A stretch of 64,000 bases of DNA from Rhizobiaceae bacterium (GCA_029212415.1 JARGOF010000005.1:1-64000); one strand, 5' to 3'. Positions 9,036 through 18,167 are shown, counted from the first letter of the stretch. Translations and numbers: made by a program. The notes: a model not told the origin generated them from the letters alone.

Positions 9036-10061
9036 TCAGGTCTCCTGCCTGGTTGACGCCGCCCCTATTCTTTGTTTCTGCAGGGTTTCATTGGGGCTCT
9101 CTCCATAGCGTTGTTTGTAATCAACGGAAAAGCGCCCGAAGTGCGCGAAGCCAACGCGCTCACAAATGTCACCAATTCTTTCATCCGACGAGGCGTTCGC
9201 CAACAAGTGCCGCGCTTCGCGGAGGCGCGTTTCACGCAGGAATTGCTGCGGTGTTTGCCCAAGCTCAGCCTTGAAACCCAATTGCAGACTGCGTGTTGAG
9301 ATTTGCAGCATCTCGGCGATCTTGCCAATCATCATCGGTTCGCCAAGGTTGTCACGAATGTATTGCACCGCTCTTTTCACATGGACGTTGGTGGCGTGGA
9401 AACAGCCTTCGGCGATCAGCGTGCTGATGTCGTTTGGCTGGCAAAACAGAAAGTTCTCTATCAATTGTTCTTCGACAAGGACCTGCGTGTGCAGGTTGCC
9501 TTGATCATAGATTGCATTCTTCTCGGCCAGGGAACAACAGGTGCGCAGTTTGCGTACCCAACGGCTTACATCTTCTGCATTCTGGTTGACCGCTGTCTGG
9601 AAGGTGACGGGTTGGTTGAGTGTGCGGCCAACAAGGCGCTCTGCAATGCGGTTCAGACAGGCCGCATCAATTTGCAGCAAAAGTTGGGAACAGCCTTCGC
9701 GCCAGCGCATCGACGTGTGGCGATGGGGATTCAGGGCGCTCCCAAGTCCCGGGCCGGTGTCAACGTCCCCATCGGAATTATTGATTTGCGCATGTCCGGC
9801 GAGCGGAATCTGAATCAGGTAAAATGTTCCCAATTCTCCCGGTTCGATTTTGACATCGGCCCCATATCGGATGATGTTGAGCGATGTGGTCAGACCTTCG
9901 ACCCGGTTGTGAACCGCATCGAAATGACCTGTTGCAGTGACCTGTTCCAGCCGATGATCGCAGAATTTTCGAGCCACGATTGCGCGCGCCTCATCCACGT
10001 CGCTGGATTGAAAAAGACAATTCTTCGCCAGTGGCAAAGCAGCCTTGTCGATTCTTGTCAT
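9036..10061 (-). CDS. AraC-family transcriptional regulator (oxygenase-regulator type)
   Basis: The product of about 341 aa has an N-terminal AraC_binding_2-type cupin region (about 20-200) and a C-terminal pair of helix-turn-helices (about 230-330, with I-A-E-M-L-Q-I-S-T-R-S-L-Q and the closing F-A-H-F-G-R-F-S-V-D-Y-K motif). This domain pairing is typical of regulators of oxygenase and aromatic degradation genes. It is divergent from the cupin and flavin monooxygenase genes, its likely targets. The ATG at 10091 is an alternative start; neither has an ideal ribosome site. Confidence 0.85.
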   Translation of the reverse strand: MTRIDKAALPLAKNCLFQSSDVDEARAIVARKFCDHRLEQVTATGHFDAVHNRVEGLTTSLNIIRYGADVKIEPGELGTFYLIQIPLAGHAQINNSDGDVDTGPGLGSALNPHRHTSMRWREGCSQLLLQIDAACLNRIAERLVGRTLNQPVTFQTAVNQNAEDVSRWVRKLRTCCSLAEKNAIYDQGNLHTQVLVEEQLIENFLFCQPNDISTLIAEGCFHATNVHVKRAVQYIRDNLGEPMMIGKIAEMLQISTRSLQLGFKAELGQTPQQFLRETRLREARHLLANASSDERIGDICERVGFAHFGRFSVDYKQRYGESPNETLQKQRIGAASTRQET

Positions 10062-10100
10062 GTCTACACATGTTTCTCCCAACGCATGCATAGCACATTT

Positions 10101-10113
10101 GGCGCCTCGCGCC
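10101..10113. promoter_or_regulatory. Palindrome GGCGC-CTC-GCGCC in the AraC/cupin divergent promoter
   Basis: A perfect 5-bp inverted repeat with a 3-bp spacer lies between the divergent AraC and cupin genes. It could be an operator, although AraC-type proteins usually prefer direct repeats. Position and symmetry are the only evidence. Confidence 0.3.
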
Positions 10114-10204
10114 GAATTGCCGCGGAATTTGATTTCGCATTCCGGATAACGGCTCTGGCCTGTCAGCGTTAGCCTCTGTCACGCCAACGAACAGGGAGAT
10201 GACA

Positions 10205-10669
10205 ATGTATAATGGACAAGGGGTTACCGGTTCAAGCGAAGCGCTGGGCGGCACCGCATGGAATGTGGTGGGGCACACCTATACCCCCAAACTTTTGTCG
10301 GAGAATGCCTTTATCTGGCACGCCGTCGTTCCGCCGGAGACGTTTGTACCGCCGCATGTTCATCCAATGCAGGATGAATGGATCTACGTACTCGAAGGCA
10401 ATCTGGAAGTGGATTTCGGATACGAAGAGGGCAATATCATTGCCAACAGGGCTGGCCCGGGCGACATGGTTCGCATGCCAATGGGCGTGGCGCATGGCGT
10501 TTACAACCGGTCGGGGAAAGAGGCGACCTGCGTCTTTGGTGTATCGCCTTCCCGGAAGATCTTTGAACTGTTCGGGGCTCTGGACGGTGTCACCGATCCC
10601 GAGGAACTGGTTCGTCTTTCCGCCCAGCACGAGGTGAATTTCCTGCCGCCCCCACCGGACGCAGAATGA
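10205..10669 (+). CDS. Cupin-domain protein
   Basis: The 154-aa protein contains a single small beta-barrel cupin. Motif 1 is P-P-H-V-H-P-M-Q-D-E-W-I-Y-V-L-E-G, supplying two histidines and a glutamate as metal ligands; motif 2 is P-M-G-V-A-H-G with a third histidine. It may be a small dioxygenase, isomerase or binding protein. I prefer the second ATG (10205) because CAGGGAG lies only one base from the first ATG at 10199. The next gene, the flavin monooxygenase, begins 11 bp downstream, so the two are likely one operon under the AraC regulator. Confidence 0.85.
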   Translation: MYNGQGVTGSSEALGGTAWNVVGHTYTPKLLSENAFIWHAVVPPETFVPPHVHPMQDEWIYVLEGNLEVDFGYEEGNIIANRAGPGDMVRMPMGVAHGVYNRSGKEATCVFGVSPSRKIFELFGALDGVTDPEELVRLSAQHEVNFLPPPPDAE

Positions 10670-10680
10670 GGAGCGCACCC

Positions 10681-12168
10681 ATGGTTAAATGTAAAACCGT
10701 CGCAGTGATCGGCGGCGGCGTCTCCGGACTTGCCGCAGCCAAAGCTTTCGATGAACGTGGCCACCGGGTGATTGGCTTTGAAAACAGTCATGATTTCGGC
10801 GGGGTGTGGGAACCGTCACGCAGCTACCCCGGGGTACAGACCCAATCACCCAAAGAGCTCTATCGCTTTACCGATATGGCGATGCCGGACGACTACCCCC
10901 AATGGCCCAAGGGCCCGCAAGTGCATGCCTATCTGCATTCCTATGCCGACAAGCACAAGCTGGGGCGCCTTTTTCACCTGAACACCAAAGTGACGGGCAT
11001 GCAGCGGCGCGCCGACGGTCAAGCGGGCTGGACATTGACGCTGGAAAATGCCGGCAGCACCCGGACGCAGGACTTTGACTTTGTCGCCGTGTGCACAGGT
11101 CAGTTTTCCTACAAGAACACACTCACCCATCCGGGTCAGGAGGAATTCGTCGCGCAGGGCGGGCAGGTGATGCATTCATCAGACTACACCGACCCGGAAA
11201 TCGCCCGGGGCAAACATGTGGTCGTGCTCGGGGGATCAAAATCTTCGACCGATATTGCAGTGAACGCGGTTCAGCACGGCGCCGAACAGGTGACGATGGT
11301 CTATCGCAAAAATGTCTGGCGGATCCCCTATTTCATTGGTGGCATAAACTTCAAGCGGCTTTTGTACATGCGGGCGCAGGAGATGCAGTTCAACAGCTGG
11401 GGCCGCGGGCCGCTCAAGAAGCTGTTCGCTGCGGTCACAAAACCCATTGTCTGGGCCAATTTCCGCGGGCTTGAGACCATGTTGAAGATGCAACTTGGTT
11501 TGAAAAAGTGGAATATGGTGCCCGATATGCCGATCGAGAAAGAGGCCAGTTGCTCTTTGCCTCTCGTGACGCCGGGATTCTTCGAGGCGCTGAAAACGGG
11601 CAAATTGCGCACGGTTCTTGGCACTTACCAGCAGTATGTCGGCGACAGTGTGCTGCTGACGACGGGCGAAAAACTGCGCTGTGATGTGTCGGTTCTGGCC
11701 GTGGGGTGGAAGCTCGGTGTCCCTGTCTTGCCGGATGAATATCGCGAGAAGCTGGTCGCGAAGGATGGGCAGTATCGGGTCTATCGCCTTGCCGTCAATC
11801 CGGACCTGCCGGACATGGGCTTTGTCGGGTTCAATTCCAGCTTCTGCACCATTCTGTCAGCCGAGATGATCGCTTCCTGGCTGGTGCGTTTTGCTGACGG
11901 TCAATTGGTCAACCAACCGAGCGACGCGGCGATGCGGAGCAATATCGAGATGATGCTGAACTGGCGCCGCAACGAACGCCCCTCCGCAAAGGTATACGGT
12001 GGGCTGTGCTCGGCGCCGTTTCACTTCAAGCATTTCGATGAATTGCTGGCGGATATGGGGGCTGGAAAGGCCAAAAGGTCAAACCCGCTGGCCGAGCAGT
12101 TCTCGTTTCCAAATGCTGATGCCTACGGTGAATTCCTGGCCTCAACGCCGCAATATACGGCAGGATAA
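10681..12168 (+). CDS. Flavin-containing monooxygenase (FMO-like)
   Basis: The 495-aa protein has an FAD-binding Rossmann motif near the start (V-A-V-I-G-G-G-V-S-G-L), a W-E-P-S-R-S-Y-P-G segment, an FMO-like G-G-Q-V-M-H-S-S-D-Y motif, and a second dinucleotide motif V-V-V-L-G-G-S-K-S-S for NADPH. It should hydroxylate or insert oxygen into a small organic substrate using NADPH and O2. The ATG at 10681 follows GAGGAG overlapping the cupin stop. Next gene is convergent with a hairpin between. Substrate unknown; a Baeyer-Villiger enzyme is possible. Confidence 0.88.
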   Translation: MVKCKTVAVIGGGVSGLAAAKAFDERGHRVIGFENSHDFGGVWEPSRSYPGVQTQSPKELYRFTDMAMPDDYPQWPKGPQVHAYLHSYADKHKLGRLFHLNTKVTGMQRRADGQAGWTLTLENAGSTRTQDFDFVAVCTGQFSYKNTLTHPGQEEFVAQGGQVMHSSDYTDPEIARGKHVVVLGGSKSSTDIAVNAVQHGAEQVTMVYRKNVWRIPYFIGGINFKRLLYMRAQEMQFNSWGRGPLKKLFAAVTKPIVWANFRGLETMLKMQLGLKKWNMVPDMPIEKEASCSLPLVTPGFFEALKTGKLRTVLGTYQQYVGDSVLLTTGEKLRCDVSVLAVGWKLGVPVLPDEYREKLVAKDGQYRVYRLAVNPDLPDMGFVGFNSSFCTILSAEMIASWLVRFADGQLVNQPSDAAMRSNIEMMLNWRRNERPSAKVYGGLCSAPFHFKHFDELLADMGAGKAKRSNPLAEQFSFPNADAYGEFLASTPQYTAG

Positions 12169-12181
12169 CGTCCGGTGTAAC

Positions 12182-12231
12182 GAGCCTTCGACAATCCCGG
12201 GGCGGTTCAACCCGGTGCATGTCGAAGGCTC
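12182..12231. terminator. Hairpin between convergent genes
   Basis: GAGCCTTCGACA at 12182-12193 pairs perfectly with TGTCGAAGGCTC at 12220-12231 around a 26-base loop. It lies 14 bp after the monooxygenase stop and 71 bp past the convergent oxidase stop, so it may end transcription in both directions. There is no strong T-run. Confidence 0.5.
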
Positions 12232-12235
12232 TGAC

Positions 12236-12304
12236 CCGCGTTCCGGGCGGATCGACACACTGGATCACCAACAGAGTGGTTCAATCAAAGCCAGACTTGC
12301 TCTA
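12236..12304 (-). repeat. Partial copy of the 53557-53828 miniature element
   Basis: Read on the minus strand from 12304 this 69-bp block matches the left end of the element at 53557-53625 with 8 differences (about 88% identity), including the core ATTGAACCACTCTGTT. Its first three bases are the TAG stop codon of the berberine-bridge-type oxidase gene, so the insertion defines the end of that ORF. Confidence 0.65.
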
Positions 12305-13696
12305 CGCCTCCGGTGCGATATTCTGATTGAAGCGGAACCGGTTTTTCGGATCATATCTGGTCTTGATCTCGACAAGCCGTTGATAGTTCGGACCGAAACT
12401 TGTCCGCGTCAACGCCGCGTTGTCCTCACCATGTCCCGGAAAATTCAGGTAGGCGCGCCCATGGTGGCCAAATCGTTCCGAATTGGACCAGCCATCCCGA
12501 GACCAGGCAATGTTTGCCGCATCGTCACCGGGATCGGACCAGACGCTATCGAGTGAATACATCCATCCCATGGATCGGTCGCCAAAGGCGGTGGCGTCCG
12601 CTGCAACGGCGGCGGTTGCGCCACCAAAGTTCCAAAGCGATGAGAGTGAATTGTCCGAAGGCGCTGCCAGGGCATTGGCCATGGCAAGGTCAATCATCTC
12701 ATCTGTCAGCTCTGTCAGATAGCGGGCTTTCCAGTAGCAGCGAAAATCGCCGGCTGGCATGAGCGTATCGAACAATTGTTGCACATCGCAGTAATTCATC
12801 CGCCCGGAAAAATCAGCCGACATTGCGCCAAGTTCGCGAAGGGGCTGAAGCAGCACTTCACCTTCAGCGGCGTCACCATTGTAGACGCAAGCCAGTGTAA
12901 AGACACGGCTGCCCCAGTGTTCCTCAGGGAAATCCTCGCCCCCTGCGGTGGAAAACTCGCAAAGCGATGCAACTCTGTCGCCATGTTTGGCGAGAAAGTC
13001 GCGCCACGCACGAATTGGTTTGGGCCCGTCTTCAACCAGGTAGATGGGAGCCGCGAACATGACTTCCGGGCCTATGGGGTGCAGCGCGAATTCGAAATGC
13101 ACCACGACGCCGAAGTTGCCACCCCCACCCTGCAGAGCCCAAAGCAGTTCGGGGTTTTCGTCTGCACTGGTATGGATAAGCGCGCCATCTGCGGTGACCA
13201 CGTCAGCGCCTAGCAAATTGTCGATCGCCAGACCGTGCTGTGCGCGCAGCCAGCCAATGCCACCCGAAAGCGTCAGGCCTGCCACGCCGGTGTCGGAAAT
13301 CAGACCACCGGGGGTCGCAAGCCCATGCTTCTGTGTCGCTGCATCCACATCACGCCACAACGCGCCGCCCTGCACCTTTGCCACCCGTGCAGATGTATCC
13401 ACCGTCACTGCGCGCATCAGCGAAAGATCGATCACCACACCGCCATCACAAACCGCATGGCCGGCAACATTGTGTCCGCCACCACGAATGGCGATGGGCA
13501 GGTCACGGGCAGCAGCGAGCTTGACCGCTGTTTGCACATCGCCGGCATGCCTGCATTGCGCGATCAGCGCCGGATGACGATCTATCATCGCATTCCAGAC
13601 ACCCCGCGCACCATCAAATCGCGGGTCTTCGGGGCCAATCATTTCGCCATCAAACTCAAGTGACAGCCTATCCAAACTCTTCCTGAAGTCATTCAT
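12302..13696 (-). CDS. FAD-linked oxidase, berberine-bridge-enzyme type
   Basis: The 464-aa protein has a PCMH-type FAD domain at about 40-215 and a berberine-bridge C-terminus (R-F-R-F-N-Q-N-I). The R-G-G-G-H-N motif provides the histidine for 8-alpha covalent FAD attachment; the second, cysteinyl attachment residue of bicovalent members is not apparent in the L-I-S-D-T-G-V-A-G segment. No signal peptide is seen. It likely oxidises an alcohol or sugar hydroxyl. Start at 13696 (MNDFRKS) is preferred to the extended frame to 13858. Divergent from the GlxA-type regulator. A repeat insertion supplies its TAG stop. Confidence 0.88.
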   Translation of the reverse strand: MNDFRKSLDRLSLEFDGEMIGPEDPRFDGARGVWNAMIDRHPALIAQCRHAGDVQTAVKLAAARDLPIAIRGGGHNVAGHAVCDGGVVIDLSLMRAVTVDTSARVAKVQGGALWRDVDAATQKHGLATPGGLISDTGVAGLTLSGGIGWLRAQHGLAIDNLLGADVVTADGALIHTSADENPELLWALQGGGGNFGVVVHFEFALHPIGPEVMFAAPIYLVEDGPKPIRAWRDFLAKHGDRVASLCEFSTAGGEDFPEEHWGSRVFTLACVYNGDAAEGEVLLQPLRELGAMSADFSGRMNYCDVQQLFDTLMPAGDFRCYWKARYLTELTDEMIDLAMANALAAPSDNSLSSLWNFGGATAAVAADATAFGDRSMGWMYSLDSVWSDPGDDAANIAWSRDGWSNSERFGHHGRAYLNFPGHGEDNAALTRTSFGPNYQRLVEIKTRYDPKNRFRFNQNIAPEA

Positions 13697-13838
13697 CCTG
13701 TGCTTCCTTATGAAAATGCACTTTGATGCTATGCCGACACATCGGCCCGGCAGAGTGGCATTTTGGTCAGGCGCAAGGCATACTGGACACCTGCCCATGG
13801 CAAACCTGTCACGACCGTGCCCAATTGGACAAAGATCA

Positions 13839-14879
13839 ATGATGAGCAAAGCCGGCAAGCCCCTGATCGTGCTGCTCGCTGCACCGGAAACATCAGCCTC
13901 GGTGCTCTATGGATTGTATGATGTCCTGCTTTCCGTCGGCGCCGTATATTGTGACATGGTCTCGGGATCGCCGGGTGACGCGCTGCTGGACATCAGGATT
14001 GCTTCGGCGGACGGAAGACCATTTCACTGTGTCGGGAATATTCCGGTTGAACCGCATATGTCGGTTGCCAATCAGCCGACACCGGATGCCGTTGTCATTT
14101 GTGACATGTATACGTCGATCTATGATGTACCGAAGGGCCGATACCCCCGGGAAATCACCTGGCTGCGCAAGATGCACGCAGATGGGGCCATGCTCACGTC
14201 CGTCTGTTCAGGATCGCTGCTTCTTGCGGAAACAGGGCTCCTGGACGGGAAACAGGCGACCGCGCATTGGGCCTATCGTGACATGTTTCAACGCCATTAT
14301 CCAAAAGTCTCCTTTCGCAATGAATCCATCCTGTGTCTGTCTGCCGAGGCAGATCGCATCGTGACGGCAGGTGGGGTCAGCGCCTGGCACGATCTGGCTG
14401 TCTATCTGATCGCCAGGTTCTGCGGATACCGGCATGCGATTGAAACCGCGAAGGTCTTTCTGATCAGCGGCCACTCTGAAGGCCAGTCGCCTTATGCAGT
14501 CATGACCCGTCCCATGGAAACCTCGGATGCGCAAATCTCTGACTGCCAGGTCTGGATCGCTGACAATTACGCGCGCGCCAGGCCGGTCGAACAAATGGTT
14601 GCCCGATCCGGCCTGAACCCGCGTACGTTTTCACGCCGATTTCGTTCTGCCACTGGCTTTGCGCCCATCGAATATGTGCAGGCGCTCCGGATAGAAGAAG
14701 CCAAGCAGATGCTGGAAACCGATGTGATTTCAATGGACGAGGTGGGCGGTGCAGTTGGTTATGAAGACCCGGCATCGTTTCGCAGGCTATTCAAACGCGG
14801 CGTTGGACTATCACCAGCCGCCTATCGAAAGAAATTCCAACGCATCTCGCAGATCGCCAGGCCCATTGCGGCGGGGTGA
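13839..14879 (+). CDS. GlxA-type AraC regulator (DJ-1/PfpI domain plus AraC HTH)
   Basis: The product of about 346 aa has an N-terminal DJ-1/PfpI-like domain (about 10-190, with the nucleophile-elbow-like T-S-V-C-S-G-S-L-L-L-A) and a C-terminal AraC DNA-binding domain (about 235-335, including L-N-P-R-T-F-S-R-R-F and G-Y-E-D-P-A-S-F-R-R-L-F). Proteins of this architecture act as transcriptional activators. It is divergent from the berberine-bridge oxidase and may regulate it. The frame opens at 13710, but the first plausible start is one of the tandem ATGs at 13839/13842. Confidence 0.85.
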   Translation: MMSKAGKPLIVLLAAPETSASVLYGLYDVLLSVGAVYCDMVSGSPGDALLDIRIASADGRPFHCVGNIPVEPHMSVANQPTPDAVVICDMYTSIYDVPKGRYPREITWLRKMHADGAMLTSVCSGSLLLAETGLLDGKQATAHWAYRDMFQRHYPKVSFRNESILCLSAEADRIVTAGGVSAWHDLAVYLIARFCGYRHAIETAKVFLISGHSEGQSPYAVMTRPMETSDAQISDCQVWIADNYARARPVEQMVARSGLNPRTFSRRFRSATGFAPIEYVQALRIEEAKQMLETDVISMDEVGGAVGYEDPASFRRLFKRGVGLSPAAYRKKFQRISQIARPIAAG

Positions 14880-14883
14880 TGGT

Positions 14884-14952
14884 GCCGCCTATCTGGCGCC
14901 GGCCGTCACAGGGTCACTTGCCGCCGACCATGTCTTCGATTGGGTGGTGTGA
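14884..14952 (+). pseudogene. Relic of the C-terminus of an ArsP-type permease gene
   Basis: The last 22-23 codons before the TGA at 14950-14952 read A-Y-L-A-P-A-V-T-G-S-L-A-A-D-H-V-F-D-W-V-V. They match the C-terminus of the permease at 2815-3837 (L-A-L-A-V-T-G-S-L-A-A-G-Y-V-F-E-W-A-V), and the DNA is also similar, including past the stop. The fragment abuts the GlxA-type stop codon and has no start or upstream remainder. It looks like the surviving 3' end of a deleted permease copy. Confidence 0.65.
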
Positions 14953-14981
14953 GGGGCAGAGTGCGTGAGCGGAAATCGGGA

Positions 14982-15338
14982 TCAGTCCGATGAACCGGCG
15001 TGGCGCGGTGCGGCTTTCGTCAGGGTGCGGCGCAACTTCTCCTCCAGCAGTGCCACGAGTTCCGGCTGCATGAATTCATATTGATCCGGCACGTCCAGAC
15101 AGACCAACCGCTTGCCATTGATCAGCGCGCCATATTGCCGCTTGAGGCGCGACAGCTGCCTTTTCTCCATGACCGCAATCACATCGGCCCATTTGATGTG
15201 CTCAAGATTCAGGCGTTCGTCTGCATCATTGCTCAAACCGGCAAAATCCGTTTCAACCGCAAAGAGCCGTGACGCCACATCCGCCGCAGTCGGACTTCTC
15301 TTGCGCGCCTTGCCGCAGATGAAAAGGATATTGGCCAT
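14982..15338 (-). CDS. Low-molecular-weight tyrosine phosphatase-like protein (COG4551 type)
   Basis: The 118-aa protein begins ANILFICGKARKRSPTAAD, containing the C-x5-R-S phosphatase loop near the N-terminus as in low-molecular-weight phosphatases and the related arsenate reductases. The later acid loop is unclear (L-D-V-P-D-Q-Y-E). Members are about 105-120 aa; their substrates are unknown. The ATG follows GGAGGG. It converges on the permease relic, with 29 bp between. Confidence 0.75.
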   Translation of the reverse strand: MANILFICGKARKRSPTAADVASRLFAVETDFAGLSNDADERLNLEHIKWADVIAVMEKRQLSRLKRQYGALINGKRLVCLDVPDQYEFMQPELVALLEEKLRRTLTKAAPRHAGSSD

Positions 15339-15630
15339 GGTGACCCTCCAGGGTGGGAATTGGCGGATGATCTTTGCAATCGTGTCCGGTCATGGCAAGG
15401 ATGACGTAGAAGCCTATGTTTGTACTGATTGCAGGCGGGCAACAAGGCGTTCTTCGCCAGATCTTCTCATTCAGGCATTTGCGGCCCTTTCCAATGAGGC
15501 GAGCCGCTGTGGTGCAGCGTCGTTGAGCGGACCTCGGTTACGCAGGAATGGGACACAAGTGGACATGCGGGGCAACTTTTTGAGGGTACGCAAGCATTGC
15601 TTTGCATCAGCAGGGGGCATGATGAGGCAC

Positions 15631-16527
15631 TCAGTCCGAACCTAACGTCCCCAGCCAATCCAAAAACACACCGAGCCGGCGCAGGCCAGAGATGCGGGTC
15701 AGGTAAAGGGCGGTAACGTCAAGCGGCTCGGAAAGCAGCTGACCCGGAAAGAGTTCGACCAGACGGCCCGCGGCAATATCTTTCACAATCATAAAGTCGG
15801 AGAAACGCGCAATGCCAAGGCCGCCCAGCACCAGTTGACGTACCGCCTCGCCATTGCCGGCAGTGATTGCGGTGGGCACGGCAATCGGTTCCGCATGGCC
15901 TGCAAAACACAACGTGTTGATGTGCTCGGGCATCGCAAAGCGCACTTGTTCCAGGCGTGCGAGGTCCGCGGGCGTTTCGGGCCAGCCGTGGCGGTCCAGA
16001 TACTGCGGCGTGGCCACCAGCTTCCACGGCGTTCGCCCCAGCCGGCGATGCAACATCTCGCTGTTGGGAAGGCGGCCCAACCGAATGGCGACATCCGCGT
16101 GACTGCCGATCAGATCAACCAGCGTATCGGTCATGTCGATCGACAATTTGATGTCCGGATACTGCGCATGGAATTCGGCCAAGCGCGGCGCGAGCACATG
16201 CATCACATATGGCACAGGCGCATTCACGCGCAGAGGTCCAGCGGGGGCCTGCCCGCTTGTCGCTATCTCTTGCAGGCTTTCGCTGCGGTCCAGAATCTCC
16301 CGGGCCTCGGCCAGAACGGCGGCGCCTTCGGGCGTGATCTCGATTGAACGCGTGGTCCGGCGCAGCAGTGTGACATTCAGTTGCTCTTCCAGCCGTGTGA
16401 CCGCACGGCTTAGCGTTGATGCGGACACGCCCCTGCGCCGCGCAGATTCAGCAAACCCACCATCGTCAACAATGCCAACAAAAGCGGCAAGGTCGCCCAT
16501 CCGAAGTAATTCGTGCGTATTCTGCAA
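15631..16527 (-). CDS. LysR-family transcriptional regulator
   Basis: The 298-aa protein has the LysR helix-turn-helix at about 12-70 (G-V-S-A-S-T-L-S-R-A-V-T-R-L-E) and a substrate-binding effector domain from about 95. The A-D-V-A-I-R-L-G-R-L motif groups it with CrgA/DsdC-like LysR proteins that often act on divergent transporters or reductases. The start at 16527 is a TTG; an ATG at 16500 is the alternative. It is divergent from an MFS efflux-type gene, its probable target. Confidence 0.87.
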   Translation of the reverse strand: MQNTHELLRMGDLAAFVGIVDDGGFAESARRRGVSASTLSRAVTRLEEQLNVTLLRRTTRSIEITPEGAAVLAEAREILDRSESLQEIATSGQAPAGPLRVNAPVPYVMHVLAPRLAEFHAQYPDIKLSIDMTDTLVDLIGSHADVAIRLGRLPNSEMLHRRLGRTPWKLVATPQYLDRHGWPETPADLARLEQVRFAMPEHINTLCFAGHAEPIAVPTAITAGNGEAVRQLVLGGLGIARFSDFMIVKDIAAGRLVELFPGQLLSEPLDVTALYLTRISGLRRLGVFLDWLGTLGSD

Positions 16528-16609
16528 TGATCCATTCTAGACATGTCGGTTCTCGCAACAGATAGCTGCTGGCATAGACGGTGTCGACATCAAATTAATG
16601 GAGATACCA

Positions 16610-17791
16610 ATGCCACTTGCTTTATGGGCGCTGACAATCGCCGCTTTCGCCGTCGGAACGACCGAGTTCGTTATCGTTGGCCTGCTTCCCACCATTGCCG
16701 CTGATCTGGGCGTTTCTATTCCTTCTGCTGGCCTGCTGGTCAGTCTTTACGCACTTGGCGTGACGATTGGCGCGCCAGTGTTGACGGCTATGGCCGACCG
16801 CGTGCCTCGCAAAACGCTTCTGCTGCTATTGCTGGCGCTTTTCACGCTTGGCAATGCCTACGCAGCCTTTGCGCCTGATTATGGCAGCCTGGTCGCTGCG
16901 CGCTTTATCACAGGCCTGGCCCACGGCGTATTCTTTGCCATCGCCTCGACCATCGCCACTGATTTGGTGGAGCCTGAAAAGGAAAGTTCGGCCATTGCAT
17001 TGGTGTTCCTTGGTTTGACAGTGGCCTTGGTTACCGGGGTGCCTTTGGGAACTTTGATCGGCCAGAATTTTGGCTGGCAGTCCACCTTCCTTGGCGTCGT
17101 CGTGCTCGGGGTGATCGGCTTCATTGCATCGGCCATCCTGGTGCCTGCCAATCTCACCCGCACCGCGTCTCCCGGAATTGCAGCGCAACTACAGGTGCTG
17201 ACTTCACCCCGTCTTCTGCTGGTGTATCTGATCACAGCTGTTGGCTATGGCGGTAACTTCATCGCATTCACCTTTCTTGCGCCAATGCTGAACGAAGTCA
17301 CTGGTCTGTCTGCGGGTGCAATCAGCCTTGTGCTGCTGCTCTATGGTGCATCTGTTGCCGTTGGGAACATCGCTGGCGGCAAGCTTGCTGACCGCGTCGG
17401 TGCCGTGTCGGCCTTGACGACGATCTTTGCCGGTCTTGCAATATCACTGGTGGCGCTTGGTGCGACCCTTACCAGTCCGATTGCAGCCATCGCGGTTGCG
17501 GCATTTTGGGGCGGCTTTGCTTTCGCCAACGTACCTCCGCTACAATCCTATGTTGTACAGATCGCACGCGAGGTTTCTCCGGGTGCCGTCGATGTCGCCT
17601 CTGGCCTGAATATCGGCGCGTTCAATCTGGGCATCGCTGGTGGTGCATGGGTCGGTGGGCTTGTTGTGGAAGGCATTGGACTGGCCGCGGCGCCCTACAT
17701 CGCCGCTGGGGTGGTTGCTGTCGGGATCGTTCTGGTGCGCCTCTCTGGTCGACGAAACGCTGCCGTGCCCCAGATGGTCGCTGCCGAATAG
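16610..17791 (+). CDS. MFS transporter, DHA1-type (YdhP/AraJ-like)
   Basis: The 393-aa protein has about 12 hydrophobic segments and the DHA1 opening (F-A-V-G-T-T-E-F-V-I-V-G-L-L-P) with the loop 2-3 motif A-M-A-D-R-V-P-R-K. Relatives export drugs, arabinose-like sugars or purines. The ATG at 16610 is preferred because TGGAG ends 6 bases before it, whereas the ATG at 16598 lacks a site. It is divergent from a LysR gene across about 80 bp. Confidence 0.87.
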   Translation: MPLALWALTIAAFAVGTTEFVIVGLLPTIAADLGVSIPSAGLLVSLYALGVTIGAPVLTAMADRVPRKTLLLLLLALFTLGNAYAAFAPDYGSLVAARFITGLAHGVFFAIASTIATDLVEPEKESSAIALVFLGLTVALVTGVPLGTLIGQNFGWQSTFLGVVVLGVIGFIASAILVPANLTRTASPGIAAQLQVLTSPRLLLVYLITAVGYGGNFIAFTFLAPMLNEVTGLSAGAISLVLLLYGASVAVGNIAGGKLADRVGAVSALTTIFAGLAISLVALGATLTSPIAAIAVAAFWGGFAFANVPPLQSYVVQIAREVSPGAVDVASGLNIGAFNLGIAGGAWVGGLVVEGIGLAAAPYIAAGVVAVGIVLVRLSGRRNAAVPQMVAAE

Positions 17792-17799
17792 CCCCTGTT

Positions 17800-17828
17800 G
17801 CCCTGCCGCATCATTGATGAGGCAGGGC
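17800..17828 (+). terminator. Hairpin after the MFS gene
   Basis: GCCCTGCC (17800-17807) and GGCAGGGC (17821-17828) form a perfect 8-bp stem, with TCAT/ATGA pairing inside the loop, 9 bp after the MFS stop. There is no following T-run, so it may be an RNA-stabilising hairpin or a weak terminator. Confidence 0.5.
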
Positions 17829-18167
17829 GCTTGGCAAACCCGGAGATACGCGCGCCCGAGTGGAGTCCATTGCCCCATGTCCTGCGGTTGACTTGCGGGA
17901 CCACCTCAGATCAAAGGCAACCTTTGGCAGGGTCGCGATGGCTTGGTGGAGGCAAATTGAGAAGCAAACCGGACGGGTTTTCCTCGCGCAAATGAAAGGC
18001 AGCAAGCAAAAAGGGATTGAGTAAGCTGTCACCGGAATTAATCTGTGGTGATTTCGGCCCATAGCCACCGTTCGATGGTTAGCAAAAACATTATCTGCTG
18101 ACGTTAAAGCTGAGAATCGAAAAAGCGGAGCCAGCAGATACTCAGCCGGATGGTATTCCGATTCGGA
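17829..18167. other. Intergenic region at the boundary of the AT-richer island
   Basis: No convincing gene is seen in this 339-bp stretch. It contains CTGTCACCGGAAT at 18026-18038, which recurs exactly at 44478-44490. Base composition drops toward AT-rich sequence from about 17980 onward, marking the edge of the ATPase/protease module. Confidence 0.4.

Noticed and set aside
15467-15658. 63-aa cysteine-rich ORF between the phosphatase and LysR genes
   Set aside because: No ribosome site, overlaps the LysR end and has low-quality composition; the 292-bp gap has no supported gene.
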